A stretch of 59,180 bases of DNA from a virus. How positions within the stretch are numbered: the first letter of the stretch is position 1; each line of letters starts with the position of its first letter. Positions 42,937 to 55,400 of this stretch are shown here, one piece after another. Under the pieces are notes generated by a model. The model was not told where the DNA came from and did no database searches. It saw only the letters and a program-made list of their open reading frames with translations. Location of the stretch: positions 1 to 59,180 of IMG/VR virus record IMGVR_UViG_3300007514_000009, one strand, 5' to 3'. Both the position numbers and the translations under genes were made by a program.

Positions 42937-45900
42937 ATGGGTATAGTGAGATATCATGGAAACGCACTCCGGCTTAATGGATTCACAGATGGGTTAGTGG
43001 TTCCAACGGGAAGGCACAGAGAAGCAGGGATTGACCTTCGCCCCGCCGAATCAACTCAAACAGTGAAGGCAGCAAAGAGCCATGCCACTAAGGTCGGGCG
43101 TAAGCATATCGACTCTCTCTCTAATCCACTCAATGCGATAAGAGGGGGCTTTACTCTTGATGCCTACATCATACCCGATTACGGCGGAGTCATCATCGAC
43201 AAACCCGGCTCATTCCGATTGAAGTATGGTGATGCACTATCCACAGGTAAATTAGTGTTTGAAGTCCATACAGCGAAACGCCCCTATACTCTCTCCACGT
43301 CATTTGATGTGCCTGTCAAAACGCAGAGTAATTCTGGAGTCTATTCTTCCTCCTCTAATGCCCACAGACCACACGATCTCACTTTGGGAGAGCAGGGGCT
43401 GATACTCGTCACCGCTCAATATACAAAATCCAATTTGAGATGTTTCATCAATGGAGATTTAGTCGCTGAATTGAGCCTCGGCGGCGATGAGTCCTCATTG
43501 GCTCAGTCATCATCAGACATATTCATCGGGGGGCGAGGTGGTGAGTTTCGCGGAGTTATTGAAAGCATACGCATCATAAATGGCGAAAGCCCCCCCAAAT
43601 TACAACCACTGACTAAGACAGAGAATACAGTAGGTCTATGGGACTTTGACGATGAATACGATATACCCGCTGTGTATTTCTTTGACAACGCTCACAATGG
43701 GGTAGCGCATCAGGGCCGTGACGGCCCAGATACTCATGATGGGTTGTTGGACATCCCTATGGTGGCTATCGGCTACGCTTTCAATGCGGCTGGCTACTTC
43801 AGTTTGCGCGAGTATTCAGCGAATCCGGGGGGCGTGACAGACCGTTATACCGGACTTGAGAAGTTAGCCGCTTTGACGCAGGGCATCGCTTTAGAGGAGG
43901 TCAGAAACCAAACATGGTTCGGAGGGACTCTTGACCTCACCGATCAAACTTACTTCGGCGCAGGGGGCCAAGCGGTCAAATCGTGTATCCTTAATGCAGT
44001 AATCAATCACTCTGGCACAAGTCCGACATCAGGAGTCACCGACCCACCAGATACCAAGAATGTCCTATGGTCTGACGACAGCCTCATTGGTAGTGTATCA
44101 ACCACAGCAACACTGAATCCTTCAGTTAATCGAATAGAGCGTATTAGGATAACAGGGCTGGACTTCTCGACAAACCCTCAAAGAATCAACTTCACCTCAG
44201 TGCATCTGGCTAACGATGCGGCGAATGGGACAGTGGATAACCTTCCTGAAACACAGGGACTTCTTTTCTCTCACACTGATGACACCCCTGTATGGTTCTC
44301 GATAGGGAGTGCCGACCTCCTGATAGACCCCGGAAACGATAGTGTGGATGCAGGGGTGTCGGGGCAGAGGACACGAGCAAAGGACACTTTCACACTGGCG
44401 CACTTTACGCAGGGTCAGCGTTTTAGAGATATGTCTGGTTATGATAACGATGCATACTTCTTCTCGACCCAAAGTAGGATTACAGATTCCACTGATGCTA
44501 ATACGCTCTATGATTCATCAGTGTTGTATGCGGGGATGGGGGCTGTCACCTCATACACTCTGGTTCAAGGTAATTCTCACCTGAAGAAACTCCCCGATCC
44601 GCTGGAACAAGTAGTCAAACAGACCATTCAAGGCATCACAAACACCTTTTCCTATACTCACGATGATGTTTCTATCCAATCACTGGTATCGGAGAATCAA
44701 CAAGTCAGAGTCACAGAACCCGTATTTCATGGTGAGATTCTGAAGGTAATCAATAAAACGACCACAGTTGGGGCCACGGATTCAGGCAGTATTAGCAACA
44801 ATGCATTCAATCGGATCGTGGTTGAACATGGCGTTGGGTTCTATGATACGGGTTTGAACCCAGACGCTAACGTATCCGCATCCACACGAGATGAGATTGT
44901 AGCAATCGCAGTGGAGGACATCAAACCCTTCATGCTCAAAGGTTTGGATACCGAACATACCGCCGACATATCAGGGGGCGTCCCCTCTAATGACAATTAT
45001 ATCAGGCATCTAACGCCAGACAGTAAAACGCGAATAGCGGTTATTGAATCCCCATCAGCACTGGTATCCGCAGGTGGGCCGAGTAAGGTCTTGGTGCATT
45101 ATGACGCCATCGACCTCACGGGAGAGGTAGTAGCGGGTTCGGGATTGGCCAGCGGAGGAGTTAGCACCAAGTTCCGTGCCGACCATGCAACGGGCAACAA
45201 ACCATATCTTGTCGTCAAGAAAACCATACCATCGGGTAGCGAGGTCTATGGGTCAAGAACAGTCTCTGATTATCTCAGGAGGCCAGTGACAAGCACCAGC
45301 ACGACTGCCGTCCAACTAACTATCACCGCACCGGGAGGGTTGGTTAGCCTCCCCACCACCACCTTCAATGACAAACCCACATCTCACTCACTTTCATCCA
45401 ACCCTACGGGCGACATCACCCCCTCCCCCTTCATCAACACAGAAGATACGGTTCTGGGCGTTGGGACGGGCATTAGAGGCTACGGAAGGCCAAAGAGTGT
45501 CCCAAGCACCAATACCCCCGATGAAACGGCCAGTAGCGACTATCATTTGATGCACCTCATGGGGCGCACTGGACTGGATCACAAGTCACATACTGCATCC
45601 AAAGTATTGCCATCCTCATTCCGTAGGGGCGGCCTATCTATTTTCGACATCATCGACAACGAATTGAGTGGTAATGAAAATCTGGTTTTGATCCACCCTA
45701 TTGAACGCAATAGGTTCGCCATGCTTGATGATATTGCACATAATTCAAACTCTCCTACTGATACAATGTCCGCATCTGTCGAGAAGAATCTGATGAGAGG
45801 CAGAATTGAGGAGATTGCACCGCAGACAAGCGCGATGCAAGACTCAAGCATTGTTATCGAAGGTCGCTCCTTATTGATGGATATCATTGACCATCGTTCC

Positions 45901-48900
45901 GATAGAGATTTCAATCTCGGAGAAGGCTCGCCAGTGAAAGAAATTGGGGATTTGGGGACGCCTACGGTGACGATGACTCTCGGTGGTTTGGGACAAGGGG
46001 GCGTGGATATACGGCCCACATACGCCGAGCATCCTTTTCTCCCCGGTTGGAAGGACAAGGTAGTGGGAGCGGGCAACGCTTCAGTTAGGAACGATAAGCA
46101 GACATCCACTTACTATGCATCAACACGGGCCTTGACTGAGATTCCTTTGTTCCCATCTATGTTCTATGATGTCGAAAAGCGATTGTCATCCAGTAATGAT
46201 TCAAGGACGGCATTGCCTTCGACTCATGCATTCAAGATGTCGGTTGATTGCACTATGGCTACGAATAGACCACAGATGGCGCAGTATGAATCACGCTTTG
46301 CGATAGATTGGGGGTTAAGGGGTCGCGTGTCGTCCATAGAAGTCACGGATCAAATGTATGATTTGCTATTCACCAGTGGCCGTTGGCTCATTCGTTGTCA
46401 GCGACCATCCGTGCAAGCAGTGGTGACTGTCGCACCATCAGGGGCAACCCTCACAGTCGATGATTACTCGGCGTTTCTCAAAGCCACAGGCGAACGAGGG
46501 GATTTAGGATATCAAGGAACGAATACTGATTATAACGACGATACTTCGTTCTATGTCACTATCGGAGAAGGTGTCCTGAATAGCGGCTACGGCATTGTTG
46601 CCAAAGCCGCCATTGGTGGTTCGGCGAATACCCTAACTTTGACTACATCAGAGATATGGAATCCTCTTGACACTTCATCCAATCCCAATGTGAATGTAAT
46701 CACAGTGGGTATGACCGTAGTCCTCGGAGGGTATGCGATGTTGGATATGTCTCTGGGATCTAACCATTCATCTCCAATCATCATTGCGAAATCTGAACTT
46801 GATTTACAGGACGACAACTCCTACGACTCAGGCGGGCCTAAGATGGCCACGCAAATTGCTACATCTATCAAAGCCCTGTTGGGTAAGACCTCAGATGCCG
46901 TTCATGCGGATCCAGATAACGACAAACGATACTTGATTCTTGACGGGCCTAACATGGAAGCGTTTGAATGGGATTTGGAGGAGGCAAACGAATCATCCAA
47001 CGATAGACAGTTAGTTCCACCTATTTTGTGCAAAGCGGTTCATTACTCGCTGGAGGGAAAAACGAGTGATGGTTCATCATTGGCGTATGTGCGCCCACTC
47101 GACCTTGACTTCTCGGATGTGGCTCTGAAAATGGATGATTTTGAGGAGTGCGTGAGTGAAGTCATCCGCCGAATCAATATGGCGGGCCACCCTCAAGCCA
47201 AGAATGCTGATGGAGGTAGCGCGTTCGACCCCCCTCCAATGTTCCCTCTCGTGACTGCCAACAAAGATACTGGAACGCATATGGGCTATGTCCGAGCATT
47301 CATTGGCTCGGAAACTGAGAGTCGGGATGGCGAAAAGGGATTCACCATAGTCATCCATAACACTGTGCCGGGTGCATCGGGGAGAAACTTCTGTGTATGG
47401 CTCAACAACAACACACCCTACGCATACCGCCCCACTAAGGTAATTGGTTATGGTGGATTACTGGCAACCAATAGCAGGTTATACCACCCTAACTCATTCC
47501 CTGCGCCTTTACCTATCGGAGCAGATGGTGAAACATTCGTGCCTATTTCCACCTTCCGTGGCGCACCACACGGTAGTGCTTTAGATTCCGCGGGGAATGT
47601 TCGTTCGTATGACGGGCTTGGGAGTATCTTCACAGCGACTACGATAACCCCTGCACTCGTCAATTCTCAGACTGGGGCCACCTCCACCGTGGATATGCTA
47701 ACCTACAACAATACTACTTTCAATGACAGCACCACTCATTTCACCACGATAGCGATATCCACGTCTGAGGATTACATCAAACGAATCACTAAGATCCCAT
47801 CGTCACTCTCTAAGGGCATTATACGAGTTAATGGACGCTTGGCGGATTTTGAAGGATTGTCGCAGAAATCAGCCACTGGGACTGGTTCGCCATTTACCTA
47901 TGGAACTAATTGTTTCTTCTTACAGAACGTGACGCCAAGAAAGGACATCAAAGGATTCCGCAAGGAGTTCCTTGATGATAGTGGCGCGTTGATGGAAGGG
48001 GTCGAAATAGAGATTATCTATCCGGGTATTGATTCTCATGGGATAGTGTTCTTTGGCGGGGGTCACACGGGCGTCACTTTTGATATCAGTGATGGGACAG
48101 CCAATGATTACAGTGGGGATAACCCTCACCACTATGCCGTAGGCCCAACTGGATTCTCTGGTTTTCAGAATCTGCACCAAGTCAGCACAGCGGCTGCGGT
48201 GCTTGATTTCACACATATCACCAATAATGATACTATCAATGACAACACCTTAGCCGGAATACATCACAAATTAAGGATTGATTCAGATGGCGAGGTCAAG
48301 AGCAACGCATTGGCCTATCTCCGATTGAATACCAACTTAACCAGTGCTACTGGCTCTGCGAAGAACCAAGTCAATGATTTGCTGACTGAGGATTTGTATG
48401 GATCTCCCGTGCGTGTCACAGTTCAAGGCAGTAGCAACCCATTCTCTTATCACGCAGCGGGGCCAAGTCAATATGAAGTCGATGGGGGACTTGGGTTTGA
48501 GGGAAAACAGGCCATTGCATTCCATCATGCTACTGGGGGGCAGACCAACGCCGAGTATGGCCCGTTATCAGAACTGGATGTTAGAGAGGATTTTTCGATT
48601 AGTGTTTGGTTTAGGCCAAGCGCGGCAGGACAATTTACTGCTGATGAGCATACTGCTTCTGGGCCATTAGTATCAGGATTGGATTCAGGTGGTCGTCCGT
48701 GGGGGCTATACTTGTTGGGAAAGAACTCTGCCGCTACTGGAAGTGGGACGACAGATTGGCAACAGATTGCCTTTGCATTCACATATCAAAGGGAAAATGG
48801 AGATTATCGGGTAGTGTATAACGATGTTAATGATGGCGGAATACGGATACATAGGACTGATGGCTGGACAAACATAATCGTGAGTAAGACTGCAAACGAC

Positions 48901-49410
48901 ACAGTGGTTATGCGTTGTGGGAATACTGGAGCCGACGGACTTCGCTTTGGAGTCACTACTTCCGGCACAGAAGATGTCACAACTATGATCGACTTACTGA
49001 GTGGAACGCAAGGAGGGAGTGACGAAATCACACTGTCTGCAATAGCAAATACAGTTGATCTCCCTGCGAATGAGTTTGTCACCAGTGCGTTAGGTGTTGA
49101 TTTGGGGAATACCCCTCAAGCAAATGCAACATTCCTCGGCCTTTCTGTGCATGAAAACATGAACAAATGGACGTGGAGTGGCGGGCCAACATACGGGGCA
49201 TTCAGAATCTATGAGGATGAAACTGCGGGTAGCGGAGATGTTGATATGCTCTGTGGGACATATGATGGAACAAATGGATATCACAAAGCAACCACTTCGA
49301 CTAATATCCAATGGCTATGGAACACCCATCTATCTGATGTTGCTATTTTCGGTCACGCTCTTTCTGCTACGGAGATGGATGAGATATTCGGTTCAAGGAG
49401 TGTATGGTAA
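42937..49410 (+). CDS. Giant baseplate or receptor-binding protein with concanavalin-like domains at both ends
   Basis: About 2,157 residues from ATG 42937, which has GGTGGG upstream; an ATG at 42907 would add ten residues inside the previous gene. The N-terminal region (about 55-215) reads as a LamG/concanavalin-like sandwich: GGFTLDAYIIPDYGG, NLRCFINGDLVAEL and SSSDIFIGGRGGEFRGVIES. Residues about 1855-2157 form a second: FSISVWFRPSAAGQF and FGHALSATEMDEIFGS. The 1,600 residues between are beta-rich and low in Cys. Such domains commonly bind glycans, so host-surface recognition is likely. It shares a taATG overlap with the next gene. Confidence 0.7.
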   Translation: MGIVRYHGNALRLNGFTDGLVVPTGRHREAGIDLRPAESTQTVKAAKSHATKVGRKHIDSLSNPLNAIRGGFTLDAYIIPDYGGVIIDKPGSFRLKYGDALSTGKLVFEVHTAKRPYTLSTSFDVPVKTQSNSGVYSSSSNAHRPHDLTLGEQGLILVTAQYTKSNLRCFINGDLVAELSLGGDESSLAQSSSDIFIGGRGGEFRGVIESIRIINGESPPKLQPLTKTENTVGLWDFDDEYDIPAVYFFDNAHNGVAHQGRDGPDTHDGLLDIPMVAIGYAFNAAGYFSLREYSANPGGVTDRYTGLEKLAALTQGIALEEVRNQTWFGGTLDLTDQTYFGAGGQAVKSCILNAVINHSGTSPTSGVTDPPDTKNVLWSDDSLIGSVSTTATLNPSVNRIERIRITGLDFSTNPQRINFTSVHLANDAANGTVDNLPETQGLLFSHTDDTPVWFSIGSADLLIDPGNDSVDAGVSGQRTRAKDTFTLAHFTQGQRFRDMSGYDNDAYFFSTQSRITDSTDANTLYDSSVLYAGMGAVTSYTLVQGNSHLKKLPDPLEQVVKQTIQGITNTFSYTHDDVSIQSLVSENQQVRVTEPVFHGEILKVINKTTTVGATDSGSISNNAFNRIVVEHGVGFYDTGLNPDANVSASTRDEIVAIAVEDIKPFMLKGLDTEHTADISGGVPSNDNYIRHLTPDSKTRIAVIESPSALVSAGGPSKVLVHYDAIDLTGEVVAGSGLASGGVSTKFRADHATGNKPYLVVKKTIPSGSEVYGSRTVSDYLRRPVTSTSTTAVQLTITAPGGLVSLPTTTFNDKPTSHSLSSNPTGDITPSPFINTEDTVLGVGTGIRGYGRPKSVPSTNTPDETASSDYHLMHLMGRTGLDHKSHTASKVLPSSFRRGGLSIFDIIDNELSGNENLVLIHPIERNRFAMLDDIAHNSNSPTDTMSASVEKNLMRGRIEEIAPQTSAMQDSSIVIEGRSLLMDIIDHRSDRDFNLGEGSPVKEIGDLGTPTVTMTLGGLGQGGVDIRPTYAEHPFLPGWKDKVVGAGNASVRNDKQTSTYYASTRALTEIPLFPSMFYDVEKRLSSSNDSRTALPSTHAFKMSVDCTMATNRPQMAQYESRFAIDWGLRGRVSSIEVTDQMYDLLFTSGRWLIRCQRPSVQAVVTVAPSGATLTVDDYSAFLKATGERGDLGYQGTNTDYNDDTSFYVTIGEGVLNSGYGIVAKAAIGGSANTLTLTTSEIWNPLDTSSNPNVNVITVGMTVVLGGYAMLDMSLGSNHSSPIIIAKSELDLQDDNSYDSGGPKMATQIATSIKALLGKTSDAVHADPDNDKRYLILDGPNMEAFEWDLEEANESSNDRQLVPPILCKAVHYSLEGKTSDGSSLAYVRPLDLDFSDVALKMDDFEECVSEVIRRINMAGHPQAKNADGGSAFDPPPMFPLVTANKDTGTHMGYVRAFIGSETESRDGEKGFTIVIHNTVPGASGRNFCVWLNNNTPYAYRPTKVIGYGGLLATNSRLYHPNSFPAPLPIGADGETFVPISTFRGAPHGSALDSAGNVRSYDGLGSIFTATTITPALVNSQTGATSTVDMLTYNNTTFNDSTTHFTTIAISTSEDYIKRITKIPSSLSKGIIRVNGRLADFEGLSQKSATGTGSPFTYGTNCFFLQNVTPRKDIKGFRKEFLDDSGALMEGVEIEIIYPGIDSHGIVFFGGGHTGVTFDISDGTANDYSGDNPHHYAVGPTGFSGFQNLHQVSTAAAVLDFTHITNNDTINDNTLAGIHHKLRIDSDGEVKSNALAYLRLNTNLTSATGSAKNQVNDLLTEDLYGSPVRVTVQGSSNPFSYHAAGPSQYEVDGGLGFEGKQAIAFHHATGGQTNAEYGPLSELDVREDFSISVWFRPSAAGQFTADEHTASGPLVSGLDSGGRPWGLYLLGKNSAATGSGTTDWQQIAFAFTYQRENGDYRVVYNDVNDGGIRIHRTDGWTNIIVSKTANDTVVMRCGNTGADGLRFGVTTSGTEDVTTMIDLLSGTQGGSDEITLSAIANTVDLPANEFVTSALGVDLGNTPQANATFLGLSVHENMNKWTWSGGPTYGAFRIYEDETAGSGDVDMLCGTYDGTNGYHKATTSTNIQWLWNTHLSDVAIFGHALSATEMDEIFGSRSVW

Positions 49411-52400
49411 TGGCTCGGTATCAGAAACTAATCTATCCTGCAAAGACTCAACCATTAGCGGCGGCGAATGGCTATCCCCCAAGTGGCTTCTTCGCCATGC
49501 ACATCACCTATCCAGATACCGAATACAGTGATGAGGTTATTGATTGGACGTATGGTGCTAACAGCGGCGGGCAATGGAGTCAGGGGCTAACTGTCGTAAT
49601 CAAAACCCCACTTGCTGTTTCCAGCGTTAGTTTGCCGACAGAAGCAGATAACGTCATTACTGTTGATCTCTCAAGTCCTGCGAGTCAAGTAGCGAATCTG
49701 GGGACGGAGAAGGCCGCACGGATAATCGCGGCTAAGATCAACAGCCGCAGAGTCAAACAAGTATCTGAGAGGCGTAAGACGCGACTCCTTCGGGCGAGGT
49801 ATGTCCGTATGTCGGGCAAGCCAACATACACAGGAAACGCATGGACGGCCGCCGCCGCACAAACACTACGAGTCAAGTTTGATGGGGGATATCGAAACGG
49901 ATTCCCTTCTGACCTGCCGCCCAGTGGCACGATTACCTACAACGACGGCAATCACACGAATCTCTCCCTATCCTATTCTGCTATCACAGGGAGCAGATAC
50001 GGGCCGAAGCGATTTGCATCATCCGCAACGAGTCAGGAGTCGATTGCCGACTTCACTATTACAGGAGGGACTCTTGAATCTCAAATTAACCAAGTGGGTA
50101 ATGAGAATCCAGTGTATCCCGATCAACTCAGTGGGGCTACATTCTCGATAGCAGGAGAACCAGAGAAGCACACCGTAGTCCTATCATGGGAACAAACCGA
50201 TGCCCGTGCTGATGGAGGATACTGGGCAGCGGCTAATGGTGGCCCAGTCATTCAAGGAATAGGAGCGGCGGTTCCCATATGGTATCTTACAGCAAAACCG
50301 ATGGACGGAGGCAACATGGGCCTCCCTGCGACCAATCATGATTCACGAGGCTCGACTGCTGTCGCGCATACTGAAGGTCATGGGTATGTCCGATTCAGTA
50401 TAGAGGGACTCAATTCATGCGACCTACCAGATATGCCCCCGCCCGATTACAATGTGAGCAACCCATCCATCTCTGGTATCACCAAAGCGGATTCGGATTC
50501 GGTGGGGTCAGGCTCAACTGGCACGGTCAAATTAGCAGAATTGGAATATGGGACTACGGTTCCAGCGTCAGGCAACGACTTGTTCTATCTCAAGAGCGCA
50601 TATCAGACCAAAGCCACTTCTAATTCCGACAATATGCTCACTGGTTCCCGTGACGAATTGAACAACATGACATATGGGACTAACTTTCTGACGAAGGGGA
50701 TTCAAGGAACGGGTAATCTGCATTACCCTCGTCCCATATTCTCAGCAAAGTCAGTCAATACTGAACGAGTCAATGGCCTCAGAATCAGCAACGAACATAT
50801 GGTCTTTGAGGACATCACCACTACTGACGATCAAGGCAACGCCCTGACTCTCAAAGGTGGTTCGCCATTGGGTGTGGTCATCAAGGATTTCGCTGTTCAG
50901 AATGTGCGAGAGGATATCTCCACGGGTAAGGAAGTGACAGGGCCATCAGCCCCCGACGGAAAAACAACACCGAATCTGAATATCCAATTACCCGACCCCT
51001 CGGAGATACCCGGAGAGATATTCGTCAGGAGCGGTCACGACAGGGTTCAGGCGTGGTCTAACCTAACGTGGGGGCTTGGGGGGCTGACGGCTCCTGACCC
51101 CCGTCCTGCGGGTGTCGCAGAGGCATCAGGGGGTGTATCTCAGTTCGATACACATGACAGGATGCTCATTTTTCACTGTAAAAGGCTCCTACACGGCGAT
51201 CTGACGGCCAAACATGGCCTCACCCCCCCTACCACCGCCGGAGCAGTCCCAAGCGGCTCCACGCGCCTCTATTCTGCACATCGTATTACCGACCACGCTG
51301 AGAGAGGGTCTGTCCTCACGCAGACGAACAACGGCACGGCCACTGGCTATCCCTACCCTCACCACCGCATTCGCTTCGCTCGTCAGGGCCACTCCTTCGT
51401 CACCCCCCTCACCCACCGAGGCACACCCTACGCCATGCGCCGACAGTTGCATAGGAGCCACGGTTCTGCGTATTCTCTGCTGTTTGAGGCAGAAACCGAA
51501 CACAAACACTTCGGCTTTGGCTCAGGAAAAGCCAGCAATACAAGCACCGTGTTTGAATTAGACACGCTGAAGGTCAAGGGGGAGTCTGGTTTCAGAGCAA
51601 CGGGATCTTTCTCCTCAGAGGGGCTACCTCTAACTGAATTGGACGGCTTCAGATTGCCTGATATCAAGGCGACTTACTCAGGAGTCACCCCAAAAACAGA
51701 CTTGGACTACCTCATTGCCCCCGGTCAGGAGCATACTGAAACGACAGGAGTTGGCCATCTCGTGAGGCGTGGTTCATTCACCGAGCAGAGCGGTAGGGAC
51801 GTAGGTGGGCCGACCAGATTGACCTTAGATGCTGCTTTACCATCAGCCACGCGATATAACGCCGCAAGCGAGTTCATGATTAACGGATTTATCCTCGGCG
51901 ACTACACGATGGGAGGAGGTAGGCCCGTGCCGAGTATAATCTCAGCAGGGTCGAGCAGTGTGTTTGTTTTGGGCTTGGAAGAAGGGGTGATAGCCCCCCG
52001 TGTAGGCACAGAATTAGCCACCGTCCCCCCCCTGCTATGTCACGATCCTGAGTATCTGAACATGGCCGCAAGAACACCGAATGCGGACGGTATATCTGCA
52101 AGTTATGGAGATTATGCCCTACTGGACAAGACCGACACCGGGACGGGTGCAACCCCTGATGCCTTCCTCTGTTCATGGCTCGCTGAATACAGTCACCCTG
52201 CTTTGCTCGGCACAGTCCGAGAGCATTTCACGACTTTCAGGTATCGAGAGGCCGGAATGCCCCGCTCACTCGACTACCCCCCCACCAAAGGACTGTATTT
52301 GAGGAACCATTCAAACCCAACCACCACTGCTTTGGCGGTGAATGCAGAACCGTTTGAGAGAATGTATGTTCTCCAGTGGTTGCAGAACTATGGATACAAC

Positions 52401-55400
52401 GGATTGAATGCTGGAGGGCATGGTGCAATAGTAGGTTTGAAGTCTGCGAATAGTGTCCTCATGGGTCATACCACTGTGCGAGAACCATCAGGCACTCTCC
52501 GCTTGCCTACCACATATCAGATCGAGAGGCTTTCAAGGGGTGAAGGTATAGGTGATGGGATAAACCCAGAGAAGTCTTGGGGGACTATACCCTACGATAA
52601 GGACACCGACAATGTAGTATTCACCAAACATATGGCAGTCATAGACTCGATGGTCGCATATGATATGAGCAGAAGGTTGCCAGTAAGAGCGTGGGGGTTC
52701 CGAACAGGGTCAGATGCATTGGATATGTTAGCAGGTGATCCGACTGAGAACCTAAGTGGTCAAGAACCTATATTCGGAAAGGCCAGATTTGATGGTGGCA
52801 TTCACGACTCGGTGCAGAAGATACCTCATTCCTCATCACCATATGGTTCGTCATGGGTATTCCCCTCTGCCTACAATGGTGTCGAGAGGTCTATACCCAT
52901 TGGTATGGTGCTGACTTCACACACCGCAGAGGCCACACCCTTCTCCAGTGTGGTGCGCGGGACTAATGCTAAACCCATATCTTCAGAACAACCTCTTGGC
53001 TTCGGGGCGTCATTAGGTATCGAATCACTTGGATTGGTCAAGCCTACTGCAATGGTGGCCGGAGGGTGGGAGGCCAAGATAGATTCCAATGCGGCTTCCA
53101 CTGCCCCATTAACAGGCATTCCGATGAACAAAGGCAGTGACCCATTCATTGACCTCGTTCAATACACAGGGGCATCATCTTTCGCACAGGCCAATTCTAA
53201 ATCAGCCGTTAGTTCGACACAGTATGGTGTTGGCGGGGGCTTCTATCACTTGCGAGGCAACGCCCTACACACTAACGCTTCTGCCGTCGATCACTCATCT
53301 TCCAATGTTCATTACCCCACGACAGGATGGGGGATAGCGACTCATTCTAATGCAACTATCAATTCACTAACTCCAACTCCCTTATCCGAGATAGCGGATC
53401 ATAGGCAGGTTCAGTCGAGGACAGAACCGCGGCTTGGATTTGTTATCCAAACAGAGAATGAGCGCAATACAAACAAGAATACTGCATACGCAGTGACTAC
53501 CACTAAGGCGGCATCGCTCAATACCGATTTGATTCTTGGGCAGCAATTCCCTATACTGCCGTCATGGTCTGTGAATGCACGTTTTACTACACACGCTATG
53601 ACGATTGACCCCAGTAGCCCGTCATCCCAAACCATCTCAAACCCCTATACACTCCCAACATGGAGTCCTGACACCAACGCTGCAAAGGGAGGCACTGACC
53701 CTGCTGCCCCTCTCGTTAGACCCAAGACCAGTGCGAAGGATGCATGGTCTGTTCGTGGTTCGGCAGACTTACCTCCGTGGGGGGGAACATACATTCTGCG
53801 TAAGACATATCTCAATCGGACAGAGGAGGGTTCGCTTGCTACGGAAGTCCATGCTACGTCGGGGAATGCGGCTACTTCAGCACCGAGGAGAAAAACCGTC
53901 GATTACTTCGTGCGGCCCGTGAGGCCACTGAAGTTGTTTGGTTTCGCGTCCGATTTGCTACAAGACGGATGGGTATTGGGAGCAAGGTCGTCAGTGGGTG
54001 AAGCCACATTAGAGTATCAAACATTCACAAGAGACAATAGATATGGAGTGTTTGAATCCGATCTGGAACAGACACTCGGTAATCTGCAATTCCTTACTTC
54101 ATCACAAGGGGCTTTTGAAATCGCATACCCCGATGCGAACGAGTATGATGTGGTATATCATTTGATTCCAAGTGCCTCGATGCTTCAATTCTTCAAATCG
54201 GATGCGGTTCGCAAATCCATAGATGGATACTTCAATCCAGAAGTGGAGCCACGATATTCACAGACCACTCACCCCGGTGGCGGAGAGGCGATTCACCAGT
54301 CTGAAACGAGGTATAGGAGCGATGGCTTAGGCACGAGTGGCGACTTCGCTAAACAGACTACACCAGAAGGTGGTTCGTATGCCCATATGGACACAGCCAT
54401 GCGAATGTTCCCTCAATTCAAGGTAGTCAATCACTCATCGAACAATGTGATGCTTGAGGACGCTTCGCTGTTGCCCCCTGCGGGAACACTGTTTGTTGTA
54501 GGTGCAAGAGAGATTCATTATACAGGCAAGACCAAGAATAAACTCACGGGAGTGACGAACAGCACGAGTATCAGCGATTTGACGGGACAGATATTGAGAT
54601 ACTATTCTAACAACGCATCGGATTCAGCCACGCCATCTGCCCTGACTGATATCCGCCCACTAACACTCCCTCATCTCGTGGCTCCAACCTTCATCGACAA
54701 TACATTGGGATTGGCGAAACAAGAATCGGGCATATGGAATAGATATGATTCGTCATCCAGTAAGGTGCATCCAACAGCATTATCCTATCGGGGGCTACTG
54801 GAATATGATCCAACGGATTTCCTCATGGTGAGCCAACGCCCATTCCTAATCGAGAATGGCAAAACAACCGCTCGCATCAAGAATATAACGTCAGCAATTA
54901 CAACCATGCGTGTCGATGGGGATGAAATCACTTCGACCAATTTTCCACCATATCTATTCGATCCTGCGGGTTTCACTCTTAGAATAGCAGGGGTTGAGAA
55001 AGATGAATTATCCACGGCCTTGCTGTTTAGGAACATTGAGGGAGACAGCCTCGTTGATGCAGGGCTGACTGAAGGCCCAGTGCTAATGGGACAGAAGGGT
55101 TTTGTTGGAGTAAGGACAAGTGATGCTGTTCTAACTCTCCTGAATGATGCGGGAACGGATGTAGCAGGATACAATGTGACGCCAACGAAGTCATTGCTCA
55201 ATAAGGATAGAGAAATATCCGCGACATTGGATGCACACCCCTCATTGCGTATAGCATCCGACCACTCCCCTGTATTTTCTGCCCGTAAGACACGGGGATT
55301 GAATATCATGGAACTGATACGCAATATGTCTCAGATAGATGGGAAACAGTTAGTGAATGAGCGAAATGGCGCACTGGTATATTCTTCAGACGCCTTTACG

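Noticed and set aside
51189-51561. Open frames on both strands in a GC-rich patch of the hub gene
   Set aside because: They arise from the lack of AT-rich stops in a GC-rich segment. Only the hub frame continues through with consistent coding and starts.
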